Part shown: piece by piece, positions 1 to 8,425 of the stretch
How the letters are laid out: the number at the start of each line of letters is the position of its first letter
Numbering within the stretch: the first letter of the stretch is position 1
Assembly (NCBI RefSeq): GCF_038066595.1
Contig: NZ_JBBUTH010000001.1
Location: 248,001-312,000, forward strand
Length of the DNA: 64,000 bases
Reading direction: 5' to 3'
DNA from: Pseudaquabacterium inlustre
GTDB lineage: Bacteria; Pseudomonadota; Gammaproteobacteria; Burkholderiales; Burkholderiaceae_C
The notes under the pieces: model-generated
Told to the model about the DNA's origin: nothing
The model's input: the letters and a program-made list of their open reading frames with translations, nothing else
The model's database searches: none
Program-made: the position numbers and the translations under genes

Positions 1-191
1 CTGCCGTCGACCGAGACCTCGCCCTTGAAGCGGCCGTGCACGCTGTCGTAGGTCAGCATGTAGGCCAGGTAGTCGGGCTCCAGCAGGTCGTTGATGCCGA
101 CCACCTGGATGTCCGAGAAGTTGGCGATGGCGGCGCGGAACACCATGCGCCCGATGCGGCCGAAGCCGTTGATGCCGATGCGAAGAGTCAT
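1..191 (-). CDS. gap: Glyceraldehyde-3-phosphate dehydrogenase, N-terminal part
   Basis: Partial gene: only the first 63 codons are inside the window and the rest runs off the left edge. The translation begins MTLRIGINGFGRIGRMVF, the classic NAD-binding start of class I GAPDH with the GxGxxGR dinucleotide-binding motif at residues 8-14, followed by VVGIND and the conserved LAYMLTYDSVHG segment. The enzyme reduces 1,3-bisphosphoglycerate (Calvin cycle direction) in the cytoplasm. It starts 30 bp after cbbZ, in the same direction, so it is probably the cbbG-type copy serving the cbb operon, although the only or glycolytic copy cannot be excluded without the remainder. Confidence 0.9.
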   Translation of the reverse strand, partial: MTLRIGINGFGRIGRMVFRAAIANFSDIQVVGINDLLEPDYLAYMLTYDSVHGRFKGEVSVDG

Positions 192-221
192 GGAACTGCT
201 CGAAGGAGAATGAGAAAGGGA

Positions 222-893
222 TCAGGCGATGGCCATGCGTGGCGCGGCCTGGGGATGGAAGTCGTCGAAGTGCGCGATGAAGCCGTCGGGCGCGTCGGGG
301 CCGGTGGCGGGCAGCTCGGCCTGCGGGTAGCCATGGCGCACCAGCCACACGCCGATGCCGGCGGCGCGCGCGGTGCGCAGGTCGGTCAGCGAATCGCCCA
401 CCAGCAAGGCCTCGTGCGGTTCGGCCTGCAAGGCCGTGAGCGCGTGCTGCACCACGCCGGGGTGCGGCTTCTTGACGTTGAGCGTGTCGCCTGCCACCAC
501 CAGGTCGAAGGCCTCGGCCAGGTCATGCCGCGCCAGCAGACGGTGCGCGAAGCCGGCCTCCTTGTTGGTCAGCACCGCTAGGCGAAAGCCTTGGGCGCGC
601 AGCCGCGCCAGCAGCGGACGCACGCCGTCGAACACGCGGCTGTTGGTGCCGCAGCGGTCGGCATAGTCCCAGGCGAACTCGTTCCATGCGCTCAGCGCCT
701 TGGCTGGTGGCGCGCCGGCATGGCTGAGCGCCTTGGCCAGCAGCGCCCGCGCGCCATCACCGATCCAGCCACGCACCAGGTCGGCATCCACCGGCGGCAG
801 ATCGGCACGGCGCAGCGTGAGGTTCAGCGCATCGCCGAGCTCGGGCGCGGTGTCGATCAGCGTGCCGTCGAGATCAAACAGGATGACCTTCAT
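222..893 (-). CDS. cbbZ: Phosphoglycolate phosphatase
   Basis: A 223-residue HAD-superfamily hydrolase. Residues 7-11 are the catalytic DLDGT motif with the nucleophile Asp7, followed by LTNKE (motif II) and the KKPHP and GDSLTD motifs (III and IV). In autotrophs CbbZ removes the 2-phosphoglycolate made by the oxygenase reaction of RuBisCO. The start codon overlaps the cbbT stop by 4 bp (ATGA), which suggests translational coupling and fixes the start; a longer in-frame extension upstream lies inside cbbT and is not likely to be used. Family identity is clear; the assignment to phosphoglycolate rather than another HAD substrate rests on the operon position. Confidence 0.93.
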   Translation of the reverse strand: MKVILFDLDGTLIDTAPELGDALNLTLRRADLPPVDADLVRGWIGDGARALLAKALSHAGAPPAKALSAWNEFAWDYADRCGTNSRVFDGVRPLLARLRAQGFRLAVLTNKEAGFAHRLLARHDLAEAFDLVVAGDTLNVKKPHPGVVQHALTALQAEPHEALLVGDSLTDLRTARAAGIGVWLVRHGYPQAELPATGPDAPDGFIAHFDDFHPQAAPRMAIA

Positions 894-2965
894 GCGGCGA
901 CCCGCTCGGCAATGGCCACGCGCTGGCGCACGGCCGCCATCACGCGTTCTGCCGTGAAGCCGAAGTGCGCCATCAGCTGCGGCCCGGGCGCCGAGGCGCC
1001 GAAGCTGGCGATGCCCAGCACCGCACCGGCGCGGCCGGTGTAGCGGCGCCAGCCGTCGGGGTGGCCGGCCTCCACCGCCACCACCGGCAGCGTGGGCGGC
1101 AGCACGGTGTCGCACCAGCCCTCGCCCTGGGCGTCGAAGCGCTGCGTGCAGGGCATGGACACCACGCGCACGGCCAGGCCCTCCTCGTCCATCAGGCGGC
1201 GCTGGGCTTCGAGGGCCAGGGCCACCTCGCTGCCGGTGGCCAGGATCACCGCCTTCGGTCGCTGTCCGGCCGGCGCGTCGCGCAGCACATAGCCGCCGCG
1301 GGCGATGTCGGCGCGCTGGGCCGGCGTGGCGGCCTGCGGCAGCGCCTGTCGCGACAGGATCAGCGCGCTGGGGCCGTCACCGCGGGCCAGCGCCTCGGTC
1401 CAGGCCACGGCGGTCTCCACGCCATCGGCCGGGCGCCACACATCCAGGCCGGGGATCAGGCGCAGCGAGGCGATGTGCTCGATGGGCTGGTGCGTGGGGC
1501 CGTCCTCGCCGACGCCGATGGAGTCGTGCGTGAACACCTGCACCACGCGCTGGCCCATCAGCGCGGCCATGCGGATGGCGTTGCGGCTGTAGTCGCTGAA
1601 GGTCAGGAAGGTGCCGCCGTACGGGATGAAGCCGCCGTGCAGCGCCATGCCGTTCAGCGCCGCGGCCATGCCGAACTCGCGCACGCCCCAGCTGAGGTAG
1701 TTGCCGGCGCGGCCGGGGCCGGCCTTGCGGTGGCCCTTGAAGTCGGTGAGGTTGCTGCCGGTCAGGTCGGCCGATCCGCCCAGCAGTTCGGGCAGGCCGG
1801 GCGCCAGTGCGTCGAGTGCCAGCTGCGAGGCGCGGCGCGTGGCGATGGGCTTGGCATTGGCCTCGGCCAGCGCCTGCACGGCGGCGGCGGCATGGTGCTC
1901 GTAGTCCAGGGGCAGCGCGCCCTGCTGGCGGCGGCGGAACTCGGCCGCCAGTGTCGGGTGGGCATCGGCATAGGCCGCGAAAAGCGCCTGCCATTGCGCA
2001 TGGCGCTGGCCACCGGTGTCGCGCGCATCCCAGGCCTGGCGCAGGGCCGCAGGCACCTCGAAGGGTGCGGCGGTCCAGTCCAGCGCCGCCCGCAGCGCGG
2101 CGATGCCGGCCGCGCCCAGCGGCGCACCGTGCACATCCGCCGTGCCCTCGTGGCCGATGGCACCCTTGCCGATGGTGGTGCGGCAGACGATCAGTGTGGG
2201 CTTGGCACCGGGCCGGCGCGCCTGCGCCGCGGCGTGGCCGATGGCGGCATCCAGCGCGGCCAGGTCATGCCCGTCCAGCGGACCGATGACGTCCCAGCCG
2301 CAGGCGCGAAAGCGCGCCGGCGTGTCGTCGGCGAACCACTCGCCCACCTGGCCGTCGATGCTGATGCCGTTGTCGTCGTACAGCGCGATCAGCTTGCCCA
2401 AGCCCAGCGTGCCGGCCAGCGAGAGGGCCTCCTGGCTGATGCCTTCCATCAGGCAGCCATCGCCCAGCGCCACCCAGGTCAGGTGGTCGACGATGGCGAA
2501 GCCGTCGCGGTTGAACTCGGCCGCCAGCAGGCTCTCGGCCAGCGCCATGCCCACGGCATTGGCCAGGCCCTGACCCAGCGGGCCGGTGGTGGTCTCGACG
2601 CCGGGCGTGTGGCCCACCTCGGGATGGCCGGGCGTGCGGCTGCCCAGCTGGCGGAAGCGCTGGAGCTCCTCGATGGGCAGGTCATAGCCCGTCAGGTGCA
2701 GCAGGCCGTAGAGCAGCATCGACGCATGGCCGTTGCTGAGGACGAAGCGGTCGCGGTCGGGCCAGCGCGGATCGGCCGGGTCGTGCTTCAGGTGGCGGTG
2801 CCACAGCACGGTGGCGAAATCGGCCATGCCCAGCGGTGCGCCGGGGTGGCCGCTGTTGGCCTGCTGCACGGCATCGGCGGCCAGCACGCGCAGCGCATTG
2901 GCCATGCGGCGCAGCTGCGGGATGTCGGCGCCCGTGGCGGCCGGCAGGTGTTCGGGGGCGTTCAT
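890..2965 (-). CDS. cbbT: Transketolase
   Basis: A 691-residue thiamine-diphosphate enzyme of the usual transketolase length. The N-terminal domain carries SGHPGAPLGMADFA and the ThDP/Mg motif GDGCLMEG near residue 157. The middle pyrimidine-binding domain has THDSIGVGEDGPTHQP, and the C-terminal domain has GHPDGW. It moves two-carbon units between sugar phosphates to regenerate ribulose bisphosphate. It follows cbbP by 31 bp and overlaps cbbZ by 4 bp, so it is the cbb operon copy. Nothing in it looks damaged. Confidence 0.97.
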   Translation of the reverse strand: MNAPEHLPAATGADIPQLRRMANALRVLAADAVQQANSGHPGAPLGMADFATVLWHRHLKHDPADPRWPDRDRFVLSNGHASMLLYGLLHLTGYDLPIEELQRFRQLGSRTPGHPEVGHTPGVETTTGPLGQGLANAVGMALAESLLAAEFNRDGFAIVDHLTWVALGDGCLMEGISQEALSLAGTLGLGKLIALYDDNGISIDGQVGEWFADDTPARFRACGWDVIGPLDGHDLAALDAAIGHAAAQARRPGAKPTLIVCRTTIGKGAIGHEGTADVHGAPLGAAGIAALRAALDWTAAPFEVPAALRQAWDARDTGGQRHAQWQALFAAYADAHPTLAAEFRRRQQGALPLDYEHHAAAAVQALAEANAKPIATRRASQLALDALAPGLPELLGGSADLTGSNLTDFKGHRKAGPGRAGNYLSWGVREFGMAAALNGMALHGGFIPYGGTFLTFSDYSRNAIRMAALMGQRVVQVFTHDSIGVGEDGPTHQPIEHIASLRLIPGLDVWRPADGVETAVAWTEALARGDGPSALILSRQALPQAATPAQRADIARGGYVLRDAPAGQRPKAVILATGSEVALALEAQRRLMDEEGLAVRVVSMPCTQRFDAQGEGWCDTVLPPTLPVVAVEAGHPDGWRRYTGRAGAVLGIASFGASAPGPQLMAHFGFTAERVMAAVRQRVAIAERVAA

Positions 2966-2996
2966 GATGGGTCTCCTCGGTGTCCGGGCGGCGCGT

Positions 2997-3884
2997 TCAC
3001 TGCGCCTTGCGCTTGAGATCCATCAGCCGCAGGATCATCGGCGTGAAGATCAGCTGCATGGCCAGGCCCATCTTGCCGCCCGGCACCACGATGGAGTTGG
3101 GCCGCGTCATCCACGAGCCGTGCAGCATCGACATCAGGTACGGGAAGTCGATGCCGCGCGGCTTGGCGAAGCGGATCACCACCATCGACTCATCGGCCGT
3201 GGGGATGTCCTTGGCGATGAACGGATTGCTGGTGTCCACCGTGGGCACGCGCTGGAAGTTGACATGCGTGCGGCTGAACTGCGGGCACAGGTGGTTCACG
3301 TAATCGGGCATGCGGCGCAGGATGGTGTCCACCACCGCCTCCTGGCTGTAGCCGCGCAGCGTCTGGTCGCGGTGCAGCTTCTGGATCCACTCCAGATTGA
3401 TGATGGGCACCACGCCAACCAGCAGATCCACATGGCGCGCCACGTCCACGCCGGCATGCTCGCCCTGGCCCACGTAGCCACCGTGCAGGCCCTCGTAGAA
3501 CAGCAGGTCGCTGCCCGGCGCCATGTCCACCCAGGGCGTGAAGGTGCCGGGCTCGCCGCCCAGCGCCTTGGCCTCGTCGGCATCGTGGATGTACTTGCGC
3601 ACCTGGCCGCCGCCGGTCTCACCGTAACGCGCGAACGTGGCGTCCAGCTCGGCCAGCAGGTTGCTTTCGGGGCCGAAGTGGCTGATGCGCGGGCCCTCGC
3701 CGGCATCGGCCGCGCGCACACGCTCGCGCATGGCCTGGCGGTCAAAGCGGTGGAAGGAATCGCCCTCGACCACCTGGGCCTGGATGCCCTCGCGGCGGAA
3801 GATGTGGGCGAAGCTCTTCATCACCGTGGTGGTGCCTGCGCCGCTGCTGCCGGTGATCGCGATGATCGGGTGCCTCTGAGACAT
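2997..3884 (-). CDS. cbbP: Phosphoribulokinase
   Basis: A 295-residue class I (bacterial, octameric-type) phosphoribulokinase. The P-loop lies at residues 12-19 (GSSGAGTT), then VEGDSFHRFDR (catalytic Asp and substrate residues) and the FYEGLHGG segment. It phosphorylates ribulose 5-phosphate to ribulose 1,5-bisphosphate, the RuBisCO substrate. The reading frame stays open far upstream into cbbF, but the start at 3884 (MSQRHPIIAITGSSG) matches the family and leaves a normal 26-bp spacer after cbbF. Confidence 0.97.
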   Translation of the reverse strand: MSQRHPIIAITGSSGAGTTTVMKSFAHIFRREGIQAQVVEGDSFHRFDRQAMRERVRAADAGEGPRISHFGPESNLLAELDATFARYGETGGGQVRKYIHDADEAKALGGEPGTFTPWVDMAPGSDLLFYEGLHGGYVGQGEHAGVDVARHVDLLVGVVPIINLEWIQKLHRDQTLRGYSQEAVVDTILRRMPDYVNHLCPQFSRTHVNFQRVPTVDTSNPFIAKDIPTADESMVVIRFAKPRGIDFPYLMSMLHGSWMTRPNSIVVPGGKMGLAMQLIFTPMILRLMDLKRKAQ

Positions 3885-3910
3885 GTTTGCTCCTGATTTG
3901 ATGAAGGGGC

Positions 3911-4990
3911 TCAGGCCGGCTGCTGCGCCCGGTACAGCGAGCGCTCGTTGAACAGCGGTGACTCGAAGGGCTGGTCGGTGCCGCGGTCGTGCTCGGCGTG
4001 GTAGCGCTCGATGCGCTCGACCTCGTGGCGCGAGCCCAGGATCAGCGGCACGCGCTGGTGCAGGCCGTCGGGGGCCAGATCCATGATGCGGGCGCGGCCG
4101 GTGCTGGCGCTGCCGCCGGCCTGCTCCACCAGCCAGGCCATCGGGTTGGCCTCGTACATCAGGCGCAGGCGGCCGGCCTTCGTCGGATCCTTGGTGTCGC
4201 GCGGGTAGAGGTAGACGCCGCCGCGCATCAGGATGCGGTGGGTGTCGGCCACCATGCAGGCGATCCAGCGGGTGTTGAAGTCGCGCCCGCGCTCGCCCGC
4301 GCGGCCGGCCTGGCATTCGGCGATGTAGCGCGCCACCGGCGGCTCCCAGAAGCGCGCGTTGCTGGTGTTGATCGCGAACTCGCTGCTGTCCTCGGGGATG
4401 GTCAGATCCGGATGCGTGAGGATGAAGTTGCCGATCTCGCGGTCCAGCGTGAAGCCGTGCGTGCCGCGGCCCACGGTCAGCACCAGCATCGTGGCCGGGC
4501 CGTAGATGGCATAGCCCGCGGCCACCTGGCGGCTGCCGGGCTGCAGGTAGTCGGCCTCGGCGGGCGCGGCCTCGCCGTCGTGGCGCAGCACCGAGAAGAT
4601 GCTGCCCACCGAGGCGTTGACGTCGGTGTTCGACGAGCCGTCCAGCGGGTCGTAGACCAGCAGGTAGCGGCCGCGCGAGAACTCCGCGGGGATGGGCAGC
4701 GGGTGCTCGTGCTCCTCGCTGGCCAGGCCGGCCAGCAGGCCGCCCCACTCGCAGCTGCGTACGATGGCCTCGTCGGCCAGCACGTCGAGCTTCTTCTGCT
4801 GCTCGCCCTGCACGTTCTCGTTGTCGATGGCGCCCAAGTAGGCGCCGAGCGCGCCCTTGGCGGTCATCGCGGCAATGGCCTTGACGGCGGCGGCCACATC
4901 GACCAGCAGCGCGCCCAGGTCGCTGGCATCGGGCATGTCGTGCAACTGCTGGATCAAAAACTTCGACAGCGTGGTGCGTCCGAGGTGCAT
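3911..4990 (-). CDS. cbbF: Class I fructose-1,6-bisphosphatase
   Basis: A 359-residue class I FBPase. The metal-binding motif DPLDGSSN is near residue 115 and the substrate segment with YLYPRD and the YEANPMAWLVEQAGG block lies near residues 255-285. It hydrolyses fructose 1,6-bisphosphate (often also sedoheptulose 1,7-bisphosphate in cbb operons). A Shine-Dalgarno AAGGA lies 5 nt before the start, supporting this ATG. It is slightly longer than the roughly 335-residue E. coli enzyme, with a hydrophilic C-terminus. It sits 28 bp downstream of cbbX and 26 bp upstream of cbbP. Confidence 0.96.
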   Translation of the reverse strand: MHLGRTTLSKFLIQQLHDMPDASDLGALLVDVAAAVKAIAAMTAKGALGAYLGAIDNENVQGEQQKKLDVLADEAIVRSCEWGGLLAGLASEEHEHPLPIPAEFSRGRYLLVYDPLDGSSNTDVNASVGSIFSVLRHDGEAAPAEADYLQPGSRQVAAGYAIYGPATMLVLTVGRGTHGFTLDREIGNFILTHPDLTIPEDSSEFAINTSNARFWEPPVARYIAECQAGRAGERGRDFNTRWIACMVADTHRILMRGGVYLYPRDTKDPTKAGRLRLMYEANPMAWLVEQAGGSASTGRARIMDLAPDGLHQRVPLILGSRHEVERIERYHAEHDRGTDQPFESPLFNERSLYRAQQPA

Positions 4991-5018
4991 GGGAAATCCT
5001 TGGAACTTCAGGGGGGTG

Positions 5019-5975
5019 TCAGGTGGATGCGGCGAACACCCGGCTGGCGCGGATGTCGTCGGCGGTGATCGTGGTCAGTGCATCGCGGTCGAGCACGCGC
5101 TCGGCATCGGCGAACAGGCGCGAGGCCTGGCGCAGCCGCGCGCGGTCGAGCGCGTTGCGCACGCTGCGCGCATTGGCAAAGTGCGGCTGCGTGATGCGGC
5201 GCGCGATGTACTCGGCGAACGCGCCCTCGGCCGCCGCATCGAAGCGGTAGTGCTGGCCGTGCAGCAGGCGCAGCGCGATCTGCAGCAGCTCAGGCGGGCT
5301 GTAGTCCGGAAAGTCGAGGTGGTGCGCGATGCGCGAGCGCAGGCCGGGGTTGCTGTGGAAGAAGGTGTCCATGCGGTTGCCGTAGCCGGCCAGGATCACC
5401 ACCAGGTCGTCGCGCTGGTTCTCCATGGTCTGCAACAGGATCTCGATGGCCTCCTGGCCGTAGTCGCGCTCGTTCTCGGGGCGATACAGCGTGTAGGCCT
5501 CGTCGATGAACAGCACGCCGCCCATGGCCTTTTTCAGCACCTCGCGGGTCTTGGGCCCGGTGTGGCCGATGTAGCTGCCCACCAGATCGTCACGGGTCAC
5601 GGCCACCAGGTGGTCGCGCCGCACATAGCCCAGGCGGTGCAGCAGCGTGGCCATGCGCAGCGCCACGGTGGTCTTGCCGGTGCCGGGGCGGCCGGTGAAG
5701 GCCATGTGCAGCGTGGGCGAGGTCGTCGTCAAGCCCTGTCCCAGCCGCAGCCGGTCGATCACCAGCAGCGCGGCGATGTCGCGGATGCGGGCCTTGACCG
5801 GCGCCAGGCCGACGAGCTCGGTGTCCAGTTCATCCAGCACGGCCTGCACCTGGCTGCCGGCCATGACCTCGGCCACGGTGCGGGGGGCTGGCGCGACAGC
5901 AGGCGCATCGGCCGGCGCCGGAGTCGTGGCCGCAGGCACGGTGGTGCCTGGGATGGAATACAGCGGTGCGCCCAT
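5019..5975 (-). CDS. cbbX: Red-type RuBisCO activase CbbX (AAA+ ATPase)
   Basis: A 318-residue AAA+ protein. Walker A GRPGTGKTT is at residues 95-103, the pore loop YIGHTG at 135-140 and Walker B LFIDEA at 155-160, with a later GLRSRI arginine-finger segment. CbbX hexamers remodel inhibited red-type RuBisCO by pulling on the C-terminal tail of the large subunit, which agrees with the form IC cbbL next door. The first 35 or so residues are Ala/Pro-rich and poorly conserved, so the true start could lie a little downstream; the ATG at 5975 leaves a 37-bp spacer after cbbS. Confidence 0.95.
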   Translation of the reverse strand: MGAPLYSIPGTTVPAATTPAPADAPAVAPAPRTVAEVMAGSQVQAVLDELDTELVGLAPVKARIRDIAALLVIDRLRLGQGLTTTSPTLHMAFTGRPGTGKTTVALRMATLLHRLGYVRRDHLVAVTRDDLVGSYIGHTGPKTREVLKKAMGGVLFIDEAYTLYRPENERDYGQEAIEILLQTMENQRDDLVVILAGYGNRMDTFFHSNPGLRSRIAHHLDFPDYSPPELLQIALRLLHGQHYRFDAAAEGAFAEYIARRITQPHFANARSVRNALDRARLRQASRLFADAERVLDRDALTTITADDIRASRVFAAST

Positions 5976-6012
5976 GGTGCTCGTCGCCTCGATGCAGCCG
6001 TGATGTGGACGC

Positions 6013-6456
6013 TCAGACGCCGGTGTAGCGCTCGGCCTCGGGGCGGTCGGTGGCGTACGAGTGCACGGTGGTGCGCATCGTGCGGCCGGCCACTTCCTGG
6101 CGCGCCAGGCCGAAGCCGGGCTCCACCGCCGGGCGGTTGACGATGAAGCTCATCGTGATCGACTCGACGCCGCGGGTCGAATCGAAGGCCATCAGGCGGA
6201 TGTAGTGGCGCGGAAACGCGGCGCGGCACGCGTTCATCTCCTGCAGCACACCGGCGGCGTCCTGCAGGTCGAACATGGGCATGCCGTACATCTCCCAGTA
6301 CGTGTTGCGGGGATGCGGGTCGTCGGTGTATTCCACGCTCCAGGCGTAGCCCTTGTTCAGGCCGTACTGGATCTGGGCCGCGATCTCTTCGTTCGTGAGA
6401 TCGGGCAGGAAGCTGAACTGGCCCTGGGTGAGGCGGCCGGTGGGGTTGGTCATCAT
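6013..6456 (-). CDS. cbbS: RuBisCO small subunit, form I
   Basis: A 147-residue small subunit with the conserved QGQFSFLPDLT start and the YWEMYGMPMFDL and RLMAFDSTRG blocks. The long C-terminal extension after about residue 110 is typical of red-type (form IC/ID) small subunits, which form a beta-barrel in the central channel of the hexadecamer. There are two adjacent ATG codons; the Shine-Dalgarno AGGAG stands 9 nt before the first and 12 before the second, so the first is used here. It is separated from cbbL by an unusually long 339-bp gap carrying an inverted-repeat element. Confidence 0.97.
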   Translation of the reverse strand: MMTNPTGRLTQGQFSFLPDLTNEEIAAQIQYGLNKGYAWSVEYTDDPHPRNTYWEMYGMPMFDLQDAAGVLQEMNACRAAFPRHYIRLMAFDSTRGVESITMSFIVNRPAVEPGFGLARQEVAGRTMRTTVHSYATDRPEAERYTGV

Positions 6457-6534
6457 GGTTGGGTTCTCCTGTTCAGGAATTCGTTATTGCTTGCTGATGT
6501 CTGCACGAGTCACAGGCGGCTGGGGTGGCGTACT

Positions 6535-6750
6535 CCGCTCATGTCCTCTGCCGCCGGCCATAGGCCGGCGGCTCCCCCTTTACTTCGCTCCGCACGCCAC
6601 CCCATCCACCTGTGCAGCACCATCCCCGCACGCCGAGGGCATGCCACGGTGGTGCCGGAGCGGGACGGCAGGGGGCTTCCCAGAGCGAAGTAAAGGAGGA
6701 GCCGAATGCCGAAGGCGTTCGGCGGGGGACATGAGCGGCGGGAAGCCCCC
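6535..6750. repeat. Nested inverted-repeat element between cbbL and cbbS
   Basis: This element fills most of the 339-bp gap between cbbL and cbbS (6457-6795), which holds no gene. Left and right arms pair over two blocks: CCGCTCATGTCC (6535-6546) with its reverse complement at 6727-6738, a perfect 12 bp, and a 21-bp block at 6570-6590 with 6683-6703 that matches at 20 of 21 positions. The right arm is itself framed by GGGGGCTTCCC (6671-6681) and GGGAAGCCCCC (6740-6750), a perfect 11-bp inverted repeat. This is the architecture of a REP/BIME-like or MITE-like dispersed element. I see no second copy in the window, so the dispersed nature is inference. Confidence 0.75.
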
Positions 6751-6795
6751 TGGCGGCCCGCTCAAGCGCAGGTCATCGCAAGCAGAAGAGCAATC

Positions 6796-8292
6796 TCAAG
6801 CAGCAACCGCAGGGGTCACCGCAAAGTCGCTGGTATCCGTGCTCGCATAGTTGAAGGACACGTCCTTCCACGTCTCCAACGCCTGCTTCAGCGGCGTGCA
6901 GAAGCGCGCAGCGGCTTGAAGAATCTCCGGACCTTCGGATGCAATGTCACGGCCCTCATTGCGCGCCTTCACCATGCACTCCAAGGCCACACGGTTGGCC
7001 ACCGCACCCGCCTGGATGCCCGCCGGGTGGCCGATGGTGCCGCCGCCGAACTGCAGGATCACGTCGTCGCCGAACAGGTCGATCAGCTGGTGCATTTGGC
7101 CGGCATGGATGCCGCCCGAGGCCACCGGCATCACCTTGCGCAGGTCCGCCCAGTCCTGGTCGAAGAACAGGCCGCGGGACAGGTCCTGCTTCGTGTAGCT
7201 GTCTCGGCACACGTTGTAGTAGCCCTGCACCGTCATCGGATCGCCTTCGAGCTTGCCGACTGCCGTGCCCGTGTGCAGATGGTCCACGCCCGCCAGGCGC
7301 AGCCATTTGGCCATCACGCGGAAGCTCACGCCGTGATTCTTCTGCCGCGTGTAGGTGCCGTGGCCGGCGCGGTGCATGTGAACGATCATGTCGTTCTTGC
7401 GCGCCCAGTTGGCAATGCTCTGGATCGCGCTCCAGCCGATGATCAGGTCGACCATGATCACCACGCTGCCCAGTTCCTTGGCGAACTCGGCGCGCTCGTA
7501 GATGTCTTCCATCGTCGCGCCGGTCACGTTCAGGTAGCTGCCCTTGACCTCACCGGTGGCGGCGCTGGCCTTGTTGACGCCTTCCATCACGTACAGGAAG
7601 CGGTCACGCCAGTGCATGAAGGGCTGCGAGTTGATGTTCTCGTCGTCCTTCATGAAGTCCAGGCCACCCTTCAGCCCTTCGTAGATCACACGGCCGTAGT
7701 TGCGACCGGAGAGCCCCAGCTTCGGCTTGGTGGTCGCGCCCAGCAGCGGGCGGCCGAACTTGTCCAGGCGCTCGCGCTCCACCACCAGGCCGGTGGGCGG
7801 ACCGCGGAAGGTCTTCACCAAGGCCACCGGCATGCGGATGTCTTCCAGCCGGGCCGCCTTCAGCGGCTTGAAGCTGAACACGTTGCCGATCAGGCTGGCC
7901 GTGATGTTGGCGATCGAGCCCTCTTCGAACAGGATGATGTCGTAGGCCACCCAGGCGAAGTACTCGCCGGGCCGGCCGGGCACGGCTTCCACCTTGTAGG
8001 CCTTGGCGCGGTAGCTGTCGCAGGCGGTCAGGCGGTCGGTCCACACCACCGTCCAGGTGGCGGTGCTGCTCTCACCGGCCACGGCCGCCGCGGCCTCGAT
8101 CGGGTCCACCCCCTCCTGCGGCGTGATGCGGAACAGGCACAGCGTGTCGGTGTCCTTGGGCGCGTAGTCGGCGTCCCAGTAGCCCATCTGGCGGTACTTC
8201 AGCACGCCGGCGCTGTAGCGCTTTTTCTGGTCGGTGATCTGGCCCTCGGCGGCGGCGGGCGCCAGCGTGGCAGCGGTGTTCGGTGCGTTCAT
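6796..8292 (-). CDS. cbbL: RuBisCO large subunit, form I (red-type, IC)
   Basis: A 498-residue large subunit. The active-site segments are all present: TTKPKLGLSG, the carbamylated lysine in GLDFMKDDENINSQPF near residue 212, HMHRAGHGTY, the flexible loop 6 segment GTAVGKLEGDP and SGGIHAGQMHQL. The N-terminal KKRYSAGVLKYRQMGYW block and the association with CbbX place it in the red-like IC branch. It fixes CO2 onto ribulose 1,5-bisphosphate in the cytoplasm. A GGAG lies 7 nt before the start. It is the first gene of the operon and is divergent from cbbR across 133 bp. Confidence 0.98.
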   Translation of the reverse strand: MNAPNTAATLAPAAAEGQITDQKKRYSAGVLKYRQMGYWDADYAPKDTDTLCLFRITPQEGVDPIEAAAAVAGESSTATWTVVWTDRLTACDSYRAKAYKVEAVPGRPGEYFAWVAYDIILFEEGSIANITASLIGNVFSFKPLKAARLEDIRMPVALVKTFRGPPTGLVVERERLDKFGRPLLGATTKPKLGLSGRNYGRVIYEGLKGGLDFMKDDENINSQPFMHWRDRFLYVMEGVNKASAATGEVKGSYLNVTGATMEDIYERAEFAKELGSVVIMVDLIIGWSAIQSIANWARKNDMIVHMHRAGHGTYTRQKNHGVSFRVMAKWLRLAGVDHLHTGTAVGKLEGDPMTVQGYYNVCRDSYTKQDLSRGLFFDQDWADLRKVMPVASGGIHAGQMHQLIDLFGDDVILQFGGGTIGHPAGIQAGAVANRVALECMVKARNEGRDIASEGPEILQAAARFCTPLKQALETWKDVSFNYASTDTSDFAVTPAVAA

Positions 8293-8425
8293 CGGGTGTC
8301 TCCGGTGGGCAGTGGGGGTGCGTTGGAACGCACTCTAAAAACCGGAATGGATAAGCACCAGTCAAACTTGCTTGCCTTTGACTTCAGCTTTTGCTTAAAT
8401 CAGGGTGAACCCTAGATCCCTGGTC
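8293..8425. promoter_or_regulatory. cbb operon / cbbR divergent control region
   Basis: This 133-bp region separates the divergent cbbL and cbbR starts and is AT-richer than its surroundings. LysR regulators such as CbbR normally bind here. On the minus strand a possible cbbL promoter is TTGACT (8360-8365) with an 18-bp spacer to TTTTTA (8336-8341); the -10 match is weak. In the cbbL leader GTGCGTT and AACGCAC form an inverted repeat around GG (8318-8333). Next to cbbR lies AGGGT-GA-ACCCT (8402-8413). These are candidate operator elements; which one CbbR uses is not decided by the sequence. Confidence 0.5.

Noticed and set aside
965..3016. Long plus-strand open frame opposite cbbT
   Set aside because: Antisense shadow of a conserved transketolase; no recognisable domain and no ribosome site.
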